Source: Pseudomonas panipatensis
Lineage (GTDB): Bacteria > Pseudomonadota > Gammaproteobacteria > Pseudomonadales > Pseudomonadaceae
NCBI RefSeq assembly: GCF_900099785.1
Contig: NZ_FNDS01000001.1
Span: forward strand, 434,001 to 498,000
Length of the DNA: 64,000 bases
Direction: 5' to 3'
Both the position numbers and the translations under genes were made by a program. The notes beneath the pieces were generated by a model. It was not told the origin of the DNA and did no database searches. It saw only the letters and a list, made by a program, of their open reading frames with translations. Numbering within the stretch: the first letter of the stretch is position 1; the number at the start of each line of letters is the position of its first letter. Positions 48,975-56,455 of the stretch are shown in pieces.

Positions 48975-50357
48975 ATGAGCATCCAGAAGAAGCCGCAGAT
49001 GGTCGAGGCCGTGGTGTTCTTCAATGATCTCGGGGTCTGCAAGGAGATGCTCTACCCCGAGTTCGAGGCGGTGCTCGACAACATCGTGCAGATGCCCGAA
49101 TTCACCGACCAGCAGTTGCGCCTGGCCTACGTGCTGATCAACCCGCGCCTGCAGGTCAAGGCGACGGTGTTCTTCTACCTCGACTTCGACGAAAGCGGCG
49201 CCGCCGACCGTGGCTGGAACCTGCCCCTGCGGCAGCTCGCCGAGCGCGCCGGACGGGGCCCGGACATGGGCGCCGGGCCCATTCGCCTGGCGTGCCGCAG
49301 CCAGTGCCCGGTGTCCTGGCACCAGATGCACCTGTGGGACCCCAGCCTGGTTTCCGGCAACAACCACCTGGCGATGATCCGCGATGCGATCAAGCGCAAT
49401 AACCTCGGCCTGCTGGTTGAGGAGGTGCCGGCTGCGGTCGAGCCGGAACGCTTGCAGATGGCCGCCGAGCACCAGTGGTACGCGCCGCCCGAGGAAGCCC
49501 GCGAGCAGGCGGAAAAACTGGCCGAGGCAATGCTCGAGGAGCACCGGCAGCAGACCGCCGAATTGCTCAGCCGGCAGGAATCGCATCTCTCCGACCTTGG
49601 CCGGCAGCACCAGGAGGAACTGGAGCGCCTGCGCCTGAGCGCCGACGAGCAGATCTCGGTGTTGCAGGCCGAACTGGCTGCGTTGCGCCAGGGGCTCAAG
49701 CGCGAAGAAGAGATCAATGCCGGGCTGCGCAAGGAGCTGGACGAGCGGATCGATGGTTTCCAGCGCGGCCGCGAGGAATTGACCGCGCAACTGCGCAGCA
49801 TCGAACAGCAGGGGCGCACCGAGCTGGAGGAGTTGCGCGCGCAGTTCGAGGACGAGGCCAATGCCAAGGTCGCCGCGGTGGTCGCGCAATACAAGGAACA
49901 GGTGGCCATCCGCGATGCCGAGCTGAGCTACCGCAACGAACTGGACCGACAGCTGCAATTGGATAACGAGGCCCTGCGCCGGGAACTCGTCAGCCTGGCG
50001 GCCAAGGCCGGTAGCGCCGACCATGCGGCGCTGGAGCGACTCGCCGCCCTGGGGGTGATCTTCGTCGTCTACCATCCGGGCGCCGGGCACCTGACCATTC
50101 CGTTGCAGGACATCGGCCGCTACCAGGAAAACCCCATGGCCTACGCCGCGGCCAAATGCCTGGTTTCCGAGGATCAGTACCGGCAATGGCTGGCGCACTA
50201 CCAGCAGCCGACGTGCGACGGGCGTCTGTCCAACGGCGAGCGTTGTGCCTTGCCGATCGACCGCGTGGATACCCCCGGACGCTTCATCATCGGCGACAGC
50301 AACTGTTGCAGCCGGCACAAGAGCGGCGGGCGCCTGCGCAGCGTCACCAGCGGATAG
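48975..50357 (+). CDS. Unknown protein with central coiled coil and C-terminal Cys/His motif
   Basis: 460 residues, not recognised. An N-terminal globular part (1-150; MVEAVVFFNDLGVCKEML, RSQCPVSWHQMHLWDP) is followed by a long Glu/Gln/Arg/Leu-rich coiled coil (about 165-345). A second globular part (LGVIFVVYHPGAGHLTIPL) ends in a cysteine-rich tail, C-x8-C ... CC-x2-H (near 415-450), which could bind zinc. There is no signal peptide or TM, so it is probably cytosolic. It has its own promoter. Its TAG stop is in the same frame as the PLP gene downstream. Confidence 0.75.
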   Translation: MSIQKKPQMVEAVVFFNDLGVCKEMLYPEFEAVLDNIVQMPEFTDQQLRLAYVLINPRLQVKATVFFYLDFDESGAADRGWNLPLRQLAERAGRGPDMGAGPIRLACRSQCPVSWHQMHLWDPSLVSGNNHLAMIRDAIKRNNLGLLVEEVPAAVEPERLQMAAEHQWYAPPEEAREQAEKLAEAMLEEHRQQTAELLSRQESHLSDLGRQHQEELERLRLSADEQISVLQAELAALRQGLKREEEINAGLRKELDERIDGFQRGREELTAQLRSIEQQGRTELEELRAQFEDEANAKVAAVVAQYKEQVAIRDAELSYRNELDRQLQLDNEALRRELVSLAAKAGSADHAALERLAALGVIFVVYHPGAGHLTIPLQDIGRYQENPMAYAAAKCLVSEDQYRQWLAHYQQPTCDGRLSNGERCALPIDRVDTPGRFIIGDSNCCSRHKSGGRLRSVTSG

Positions 50358-50408
50358 GTCGTCATCCTGCAGTTCCCCGATTGGCGCCCGCGCCCGACCC
50401 TGCACCCC

Positions 50409-51320
50409 GTGCGACTCGACTGGCTGGATGAGGCCGGCGTCGAGTTGGCCCTGCTGCGCCTGGACCTGGTCGACGCGCAGGTGTCCGGCAACAAATGGTT
50501 CAAGCTCGCGCCCTACCTGCGGCAGGCCGCCGAGCGCGGCTGCGACGGGCTGATCAGCCTCGGCGGCGCCCATTCCAATCACCTGCACGCCCTGGCCGCC
50601 GCCGGTGCGCGTTTCGGTTTCGCCACGGTTGGACTGTTACGTGGCCTGGAGCAGGACACCCCGACGGTGCGTGACCTGCACGCATTCGGCATGCACCTGC
50701 ACTGGCTCGGTTATGCCGGCTATCGCGAGCGCCATGCGCCGGGTTTCTGGACGCCCTGGCGCGAGCGTTACCCGCGACTGCTGCCGGTGGACGAGGGCGG
50801 TGGCGGGCTGGCGGGGGCGGAGGGATGCGCCGGGCTGGTGGCGCACCTGCGCGAGCAATTGCCGCTCATCGGTTGGCGCGACTACCAACAGCTCTGGGTT
50901 GCCTGCGGCACCGGCACCACCCTGGCCGGCCTGCTCATTGGCGAGGCCGGGGCCCATGAGCTGATAGGCGCGTTGGCGGTGCCGCGTGGACACGGCGTCG
51001 AGCAGATGCTGCCGCGCCTGCTGGGCGAGGCCGGTCGAGCCGACGCCGGCTACCGGCTGCTGGATGCCAGCCGCGGCGGCTTCGGCAAGGTCGATGGCGA
51101 ACTGGCGCGCTTCATGGCTGATTTCCAGGCGGCCAGCGGGGTGGTGCTGGAGCCCTTGTACACCGGCAAGCTGCTGCTGGCGCTGCACGATGAACTGCGC
51201 GCCGGGCGGATCGCCCGCGGCAGTCGCCTGATCGCCGTGCACTCCGGCGGCCTGCAGGGCCGCCGCGCCATGGAGCAGCGCTTACAGCGGCTGGCCGCGG
51301 CAGCCGAGCGTCCTGTCTAG
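50409..51320 (+). CDS. PLP-dependent ACC deaminase / D-cysteine desulfhydrase-like protein
   Basis: Type II fold PLP enzyme. The cofactor lysine is in VSGNKWFKL near residue 31, and the catalytic serine/substrate segment is SLGGAHSNHLHALAA. The cofactor phosphate loop is VACGTGTTLAG. It has 303 residues from GTG 50409, but the upstream codons (50364-50408; I-L-Q-F-P-D-W-R-P) look like the usual N-terminus of the family and only ATC or CTG could start them; GGATAGG sits just before. The real substrate (ACC, D-cysteine or another) is unknown. It is convergent with DUF1853. Confidence 0.8.
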   Translation: MRLDWLDEAGVELALLRLDLVDAQVSGNKWFKLAPYLRQAAERGCDGLISLGGAHSNHLHALAAAGARFGFATVGLLRGLEQDTPTVRDLHAFGMHLHWLGYAGYRERHAPGFWTPWRERYPRLLPVDEGGGGLAGAEGCAGLVAHLREQLPLIGWRDYQQLWVACGTGTTLAGLLIGEAGAHELIGALAVPRGHGVEQMLPRLLGEAGRADAGYRLLDASRGGFGKVDGELARFMADFQAASGVVLEPLYTGKLLLALHDELRAGRIARGSRLIAVHSGGLQGRRAMEQRLQRLAAAAERPV

Positions 51321-51351
51321 GCGGCGGAAGGGGCGCCGGCGCCAGGGTCGT

Positions 51352-52308
51352 TCAGCGCGAATAGCCGTTGTGCACCTGTGGCCAGTGGTCGCCGACCAGG
51401 AACAGCCGTTCGCGCTCCCACCACTCGCCGTCGCTTTCTTCCAGGCGCGCCAGCAACTGCGGGAAGGCATCCATCGGCAATTGCTGCAGCCAGCTCTCCA
51501 GGGTTTCATCGCTCCAGCACTGCGCCGGCGCTTTGCGTGCCGGCGCCAGCCATTCGCCGCGTGGCAGCGGCTGCCAGCGGCCGCCGCGCTGGCGCCGGTA
51601 GTCCGGCCAGTCGCGGCGGTGCAGCCAGTGTCCGCGCAGGTGCGCCGGGTCGGCCCCGGGTGGCGGCCGACAGGCTTCCGCCCAGGGGTAGAACAGATAG
51701 CCGCCGAGCCACAGCGCGGCCTGCACCGGTGCCGTGCTGTAGGCGGCGATCAGCGCGCGGCCCTCGGGCGTCGACGACAGCGGCAACTGGTGCCGGTACA
51801 GGTGTTGCAGTTTGTTCGCCAGGCGGTCTTCGCTGCCGGGCCCGAGCCATTCGCGCGGGCCGGCGCGGGCCGGGCCGAGGTAGAGCTTGATGGCCAGTTC
51901 CAGGTGGTGCAGGCCGTCATCGTCCTCCAGCAGCAGGTCCAGCTCGCCGAGGGTATGGCCGTGCTCGCGCACCACCAGGTTGGCGGCCAGCAGGCGCAGG
52001 TCCGGCGCCTGCCCCAGGGCGAATTGCCAGAGCCGTTCGTAGTAGCGTCCCAGGCGTTGCTGCGGCGCCGCTTGCAGCCAGGCGCGCAGGCCTTCCGGGG
52101 CCTGCTCCAGGGCCAGCAGCCAATCGGCCAGGCGCTGCGGTTCGCCGAGCCAGCGGCTGGCGGCCAGCGGGTGGCGCTGGGGCAGGGCGGTGCGCTGCAG
52201 CAGGGGCGCCGACAGCAGCGTCCAGGCGAGGTCGCGGACCTGGGGTTGGCGCAGGCGTTGCAGCAATTCGTCGAGCCAGGCGGGTGACGGGAGCGGTGCG
52301 CAATTCAT
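51352..52308 (-). CDS. DUF1853 family protein
   Basis: 318-residue cytosolic protein of unknown function, rich in Leu, Trp and Gln. Its recognisable core is LGRYYERLWQFAL, REHGHTLGELDLLLED, and HLELAIKLYLGP with RLANKLQHLYRHQL. That Glu-Asp-x-Glu-Lys pattern (GELDLLL ... ELAIK) is reminiscent of PD-(D/E)xK nucleases, an inference only. It is convergent with the PLP gene (31-base gap) and divergent from nadK (107 bases). Confidence 0.8.
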   Translation of the reverse strand: MNCAPLPSPAWLDELLQRLRQPQVRDLAWTLLSAPLLQRTALPQRHPLAASRWLGEPQRLADWLLALEQAPEGLRAWLQAAPQQRLGRYYERLWQFALGQAPDLRLLAANLVVREHGHTLGELDLLLEDDDGLHHLELAIKLYLGPARAGPREWLGPGSEDRLANKLQHLYRHQLPLSSTPEGRALIAAYSTAPVQAALWLGGYLFYPWAEACRPPPGADPAHLRGHWLHRRDWPDYRRQRGGRWQPLPRGEWLAPARKAPAQCWSDETLESWLQQLPMDAFPQLLARLEESDGEWWERERLFLVGDHWPQVHNGYSR

Positions 52309-52415
52309 CTGTGCAGACTAGCCGGGGATGGCAATGGATGCGTGAGTTTGCCGCTGTTCGGGCGTTTCGCCCATAATCCCGCGCATTCCCGCCTCGCACA
52401 GCCGCCAGGAGTCTC

Positions 52416-53303
52416 ATGGAACCCTTCCGCAATATCGGCATCATCGGCCGCCTCGGCAGCACGCAGGTGCTGGAAACCATTCGCCGGCTGAAGCGCTTCC
52501 TCATCGAGCGGCATCTGCATGTGATCCTCGAAGACACCATCGCCGAAGTCCTCCCCGGCCATGGCCTGCAGACCTGCTCGCGGAAAATCATGGGCGAGAT
52601 CTGCGATCTGGTGATCGTCGTCGGCGGCGACGGCAGCATGCTCGGCGCGGCGCGCGCGCTGGCCCGGCACAAGGTGCCGGTGCTGGGCATCAACCGGGGC
52701 AGCCTGGGCTTCCTCACCGACATCCGCCCGGACGAGCTGGAATCCAAGGTCGCCGAAGTGCTTGGCGGCCAGTACATCGTCGAGAGCCGCTTCCTGCTCG
52801 ATGCCCAGGTGCGCCGCCACGGCGAGTCCATCGGCCAGGGCGACGCGCTCAACGATGTGGTGCTGCACCCCGGCAAGTCGACGCGGATGATCGAGTTCGA
52901 ACTGCACATCGACGGCCAGTTCGTCTGCAGCCAGAAGGCCGACGGCCTGATCGTCGCCACGCCGACCGGCTCCACCGCCTATGCGCTGTCCGCCGGCGGG
53001 CCGATCATGCATCCGAAGCTGGATGCCATCGTCATCGTGCCGATGTATCCGCACACCCTGTCGAGCCGGCCGATCGTGGTCGACGGCAACAGCGAACTGA
53101 AGATCGTGGTGTCGCCGAACCTGCAGATTTACCCGCAGGTGTCCTGCGACGGGCAGAACCACTTCACCTGCGCGCCCGGCGACATGGTCACGGTGAGCAA
53201 GAAGCCGCACAAGCTGCGCCTGATCCACCCGATCGACCACAACTACTACGAAGTCTGCCGGACCAAACTGGGCTGGGGCAGCCGCCTCGGGGGCAACGAG
53301 TGA
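52416..53303 (+). CDS. nadK: NAD kinase
   Basis: Phosphorylates NAD+ to NADP+. The 295 residues match the Pseudomonas enzyme. The catalytic GGDGS motif is in VVGGDGSMLGAAR near residue 70. NRGSLGFLTD and the NAD-binding TPTGSTAYALSAGGP are also present. RBS CAGGAG lies seven bases before the ATG. The stop overlaps the GTG of the next gene (GTGA), starting a run of coupled genes nadK - phosphoesterase - rhomboid. Confidence 0.98.
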   Translation: MEPFRNIGIIGRLGSTQVLETIRRLKRFLIERHLHVILEDTIAEVLPGHGLQTCSRKIMGEICDLVIVVGGDGSMLGAARALARHKVPVLGINRGSLGFLTDIRPDELESKVAEVLGGQYIVESRFLLDAQVRRHGESIGQGDALNDVVLHPGKSTRMIEFELHIDGQFVCSQKADGLIVATPTGSTAYALSAGGPIMHPKLDAIVIVPMYPHTLSSRPIVVDGNSELKIVVSPNLQIYPQVSCDGQNHFTCAPGDMVTVSKKPHKLRLIHPIDHNYYEVCRTKLGWGSRLGGNE

Positions 53304-54283
53304 CCGAACTCGACCCTGGCCGTGGCTACGACCTGATCGGTGACGTCCATGGCTGTGCACACACCCTCGACCGCCTGCTGGAGCGCCTCGGCTACCAGTT
53401 GCGCGGCGGCGTCTGGCGCCATCCGCGGCGGCAGGCGCTGTTCCTCGGCGATATCGTCGACCGTGGCCCGCGCATCCGCGAAGCGTTGCACCGGGTGCAC
53501 GACATGGTCGCCGCCGGCGAAGCCCTGTGCATCATGGGCAACCATGAATTCAACCTGCTCGGCTGGTCCACACCGGCGCCGCCGGGCAGCGGCCACCAGT
53601 ACGTGCGCGAGCACACGCCGCGCCACGCCCGGCTGATCCAGGAGACGCTGGATCAGTTCGTCGACCATCCGCGCGACTGGCAGGACTTCCTCGCCTGGTT
53701 CCAGGACTTGCCGCTGTTCCTCGATGCCGGGCGTTTCCGCATGGTCCATGCCTGCTGGGACGGCGGGCTGATCGACACGCTCCGCCAGCAGTTCCCCGAC
53801 GGGCGCATCGACATGGACTTCATCAAGGCCACCGCCGAACACGGCAGCTTCGCCTACCAGGCTTGCAACCGCCTGCTGCGCGGCACCGACATGCGCCTGC
53901 CGAACGGCATGACCCTGACCAGCAGCGACGGCTACACCCGCGCCTTCTTCCGTACCAAGTTCTGGGCCGAGGACCGCGAGCCGGAGACCTACGGCGACAT
54001 CGTCTTCCAGCCCGATGCGCTGCCCGACGAGGTGGCCAGCGAGCGCCTGAGCGCCGAGCAGAAGTCCAGCCTGCTCAGTTACGGCGACGACCAGCCGCTG
54101 CTGTTCGTCGGCCATTACTGGCGCCGCGGCACGCCCGCGCCGATCCGCCCGAACCTGGCCTGCCTGGACTACAGCGCGGTGATGTACGGCAAGCTGGTGG
54201 CCTATCGCCTGGATGACGAAACACGCCTGCAGCGCGATAAATTCGTATGGGTGGACGTGACGCGTCCGGGAGAGAACGAGTGA
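53300..54283 (+). CDS. Calcineurin-like metallophosphoesterase
   Basis: 327-residue cytosolic phosphoesterase with the complete two-metal motif set: DLIGDVHGCAHTL (residues 10-22), LGDIVDRGPR, MGNHEFNLLGW, VHACWDG and VGHYWRRG. The order and spacing are those of PPP-type bacterial phosphatases; whether it acts on nucleotides such as Ap4A or on phosphoproteins is not evident. GTG 53300 overlaps the nadK stop and its own stop overlaps the rhomboid GTG, so all three are translated together. Confidence 0.9.
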   Translation: MTELDPGRGYDLIGDVHGCAHTLDRLLERLGYQLRGGVWRHPRRQALFLGDIVDRGPRIREALHRVHDMVAAGEALCIMGNHEFNLLGWSTPAPPGSGHQYVREHTPRHARLIQETLDQFVDHPRDWQDFLAWFQDLPLFLDAGRFRMVHACWDGGLIDTLRQQFPDGRIDMDFIKATAEHGSFAYQACNRLLRGTDMRLPNGMTLTSSDGYTRAFFRTKFWAEDREPETYGDIVFQPDALPDEVASERLSAEQKSSLLSYGDDQPLLFVGHYWRRGTPAPIRPNLACLDYSAVMYGKLVAYRLDDETRLQRDKFVWVDVTRPGENE

Positions 54284-55146
54284 GTGCGGTCGAAGCGATG
54301 CGCCTGCCATTGTCGACGGACCTGGCCGGGTTCGTCGGTCTGTTGCAGCGCCTGAACCTGCCCTTCCGGGTCAGTGAAGAGGCCGGCGAGCAGGTGCTCT
54401 GGGTGCCCGACGAGCGTTTCGCCGAGCAAGTGCGCGAGCTTTACCGGCGTTATCCCGAGGGCGATCCGCAGCTCGTCGGCAGGGTCGAGCCGGGGCGCCG
54501 CGGCGGCGCCTTCCTGCAACAGGTCAAGGCCAGCAAGGCCACCTCCGCGGTGCTGCTGGTGACCTTCGTAGTCGCCGCCCTGACCCTGCTCGGCAGCAAC
54601 CCGGACACCCTGCACTGGCTGACCTTCCAGGACTTCCGCCTGGTCGGCGAGGACCGCGTGTTGTTCCGGCCGCTGGCCGATGGCCTGGCGGCCGGTCAGT
54701 GGTGGCGCCTGCTGACGCCGATGCTGATCCATTTCGGCTGGCTGCACCTGGCGATGAACGCCATGTGGTACTGGGAGCTTGGCCGGCGCATCGAGTACCG
54801 CCAGGGTGGCCCGATGCTGCTCGGCCTGAGCCTGGGCTTCGGCCTGGTGTCCAACGTCGCCCAGTATCTGGCGTCCGGTCCGAGCCTGTTCGGCGGCCTG
54901 TCGGGGGTGCTCTATGGGCTGCTCGGGCACTGCTGGATCTTCCAGTGGCTGGCGCCGACCCCGGCCTACCGTCTGCCCAAGGGCGTGGTGGGCATGATGC
55001 TGATCTGGCTGCTGGTGTGCCTGTCCGGGGTGATCGACCTGCTCGGCTTCGGCTCCATCGCCAACGGCGCGCATGTCGGCGGCCTGCTCGCCGGCTGCCT
55101 GAGCGGCCTGCTCGGCGGTCTGCTGGCGCGTCGCCGGCCGGCTTGA
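54280..55146 (+). CDS. Rhomboid-family intramembrane serine protease
   Basis: Intramembrane protease, 288 residues from GTG 54280. The N-terminal soluble domain (1-85) is followed by six TM segments. The catalytic serine is in GGLSGVLYGLLGH near residue 205 and the histidine in ANGAHVGGLLAG near 262. The L1 loop signature FGWLHLAMNAMWYWELGRRIE is standard. The start overlaps the stop of the phosphoesterase gene (GTGA). The substrate is unknown. Confidence 0.92.
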   Translation: MSAVEAMRLPLSTDLAGFVGLLQRLNLPFRVSEEAGEQVLWVPDERFAEQVRELYRRYPEGDPQLVGRVEPGRRGGAFLQQVKASKATSAVLLVTFVVAALTLLGSNPDTLHWLTFQDFRLVGEDRVLFRPLADGLAAGQWWRLLTPMLIHFGWLHLAMNAMWYWELGRRIEYRQGGPMLLGLSLGFGLVSNVAQYLASGPSLFGGLSGVLYGLLGHCWIFQWLAPTPAYRLPKGVVGMMLIWLLVCLSGVIDLLGFGSIANGAHVGGLLAGCLSGLLGGLLARRRPA

Positions 55147-55306
55147 GCCGGCGATCCCTATCCGCTGCCGATGGGGATCGCTTCGCCACATGCCGTCCCA
55201 CGGCTCGCGCGCCCCAGGCAAAGCCGCTACCGCCTGACCTCTGCCCGTGCGCCAAAGCGCCGGGCCCGGTAGAATGCCGGCTTTGTCCTTTCCCAGGAGC
55301 CGGCCC

Positions 55307-55567
55307 ATGTCGTCCTTCGCCGAAACCATCGAGAACATCACCCCGGAAATCTACGAGAGCCTCAAGCTCGCCGTGGAGATCGGCAAGTGGCCGGACGGCC
55401 GCAAGCTGAGCCAGGAACAGCGGGAACTGTGCCTGCAGGCGATGATCGCCTGGGAGGAGCAGAACCTCCCCGAGGACCAGCGCACCGGCTACATGGGGCC
55501 GCAGGAGTGCGCCTCGCACGCCGAGCCGATCCCCAACCTGCTGTTCAAATCCAACGCCCTGCACTGA
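55307..55567 (+). CDS. DUF1315 (YeaC-like) protein
   Basis: 86-residue soluble protein of unknown function, with the conserved ITPEIYESLKLAVEIGKWPDG and TGYMGPQECAS. RBS CAGGAG lies ten bases before the ATG. The stop overlaps the next ATG by one base (TGATG), so it is coupled with the DUF2797 gene. This pair is conserved in Pseudomonas as far as I recall. Confidence 0.88.
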   Translation: MSSFAETIENITPEIYESLKLAVEIGKWPDGRKLSQEQRELCLQAMIAWEEQNLPEDQRTGYMGPQECASHAEPIPNLLFKSNALH

Positions 55568-56400
55568 TGATCGAACTCGGACGTGGCGCCCTGAGCAAAA
55601 TGTCGGCGCGCCTGGATAGCCCCGGTCCCGTGCAGTACGCCTTGCGCCTCGGCGAAGAGGAGCTGCCGGTCAATCCGCTGCTGGGCAAGACCCTGCGCCT
55701 GGAGTACCTCGGCGCGATCTTCTGCACCCACTGCGGGCGCAAGACCAAGAAGAGCTTCAGCCAGGGCTACTGCTACCCGTGCTTCAGCAAGCTGGCGCAA
55801 TGCGACAGTTGCATCGTCAGCCCGGAAAAGTGCCACTTCTTCGAGGGCAGTTGCCGCGAGCCGGAGTGGGGCGAGCGCTTCTGCATGACCGATCACGTGG
55901 TCTACCTGGCCAACTCCTCGGGCGTGAAGGTCGGCATCACCCGCGCCAGCCAGGTGCCGACCCGCTGGATCGACCAGGGCGCGCGCCAGGCCCTGCCGAT
56001 CCTGCGGGTGGCCATCCGCCAGCAGTCCGGCTTCGTCGAAGACCTGCTGCGCAGCCAGGTCGCCGACCGGACCAACTGGCGCGCGCTGCTCAAGGGCGAG
56101 GCCGAGCCGCTCGACCTGGTGGCGATCCGCGAGCAGTTGTTCGATCGCTGCGCCGAGGGGCTGCGCGACCTGCAGCAGCGCTTCGGCCTGCAGGCGATCC
56201 AGCCGCTGAGCGACCTCGAACCCATCGAGATCGCCTACCCGGTGCAGGCCTATCCGGCGAAGATCGCCAGTTTCGATCTGGACAAGACGCCGGTGGTCGA
56301 GGGTACCCTGCACGGCATCAAGGGCCAGTACCTGATCTTCGATACCGGCGTCATCAATATCCGCAAGTACACGGCGTACCAACTCGCCGTCAGTGCTTAA
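55567..56400 (+). CDS. DUF2797 family zinc-ribbon protein
   Basis: 277 residues from ATG 55567, one base overlapping the DUF1315 stop. A Cys-rich zone (FCTHCGRKTKKSF, CYPCFSKLAQCDSC, EKCHFFEGSCREPEW; about residues 57-100) should bind metal. A segment VYLANSSGVKVGITRASQVPTRWIDQ follows, resembling the [GV]xY-x(7-10)-[KV]G-[IT]-T-x-R core of GIY-YIG/T5orf172 domains. Function is unknown; a nucleic-acid role is inference. Confidence 0.85.
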   Translation: MIELGRGALSKMSARLDSPGPVQYALRLGEEELPVNPLLGKTLRLEYLGAIFCTHCGRKTKKSFSQGYCYPCFSKLAQCDSCIVSPEKCHFFEGSCREPEWGERFCMTDHVVYLANSSGVKVGITRASQVPTRWIDQGARQALPILRVAIRQQSGFVEDLLRSQVADRTNWRALLKGEAEPLDLVAIREQLFDRCAEGLRDLQQRFGLQAIQPLSDLEPIEIAYPVQAYPAKIASFDLDKTPVVEGTLHGIKGQYLIFDTGVINIRKYTAYQLAVSA

Positions 56401-56455
56401 CGTGTTCTCCCGGCCGGCGTGATCCGCCGGTCGTCTTGCCAAGGGGCCACAAGCC

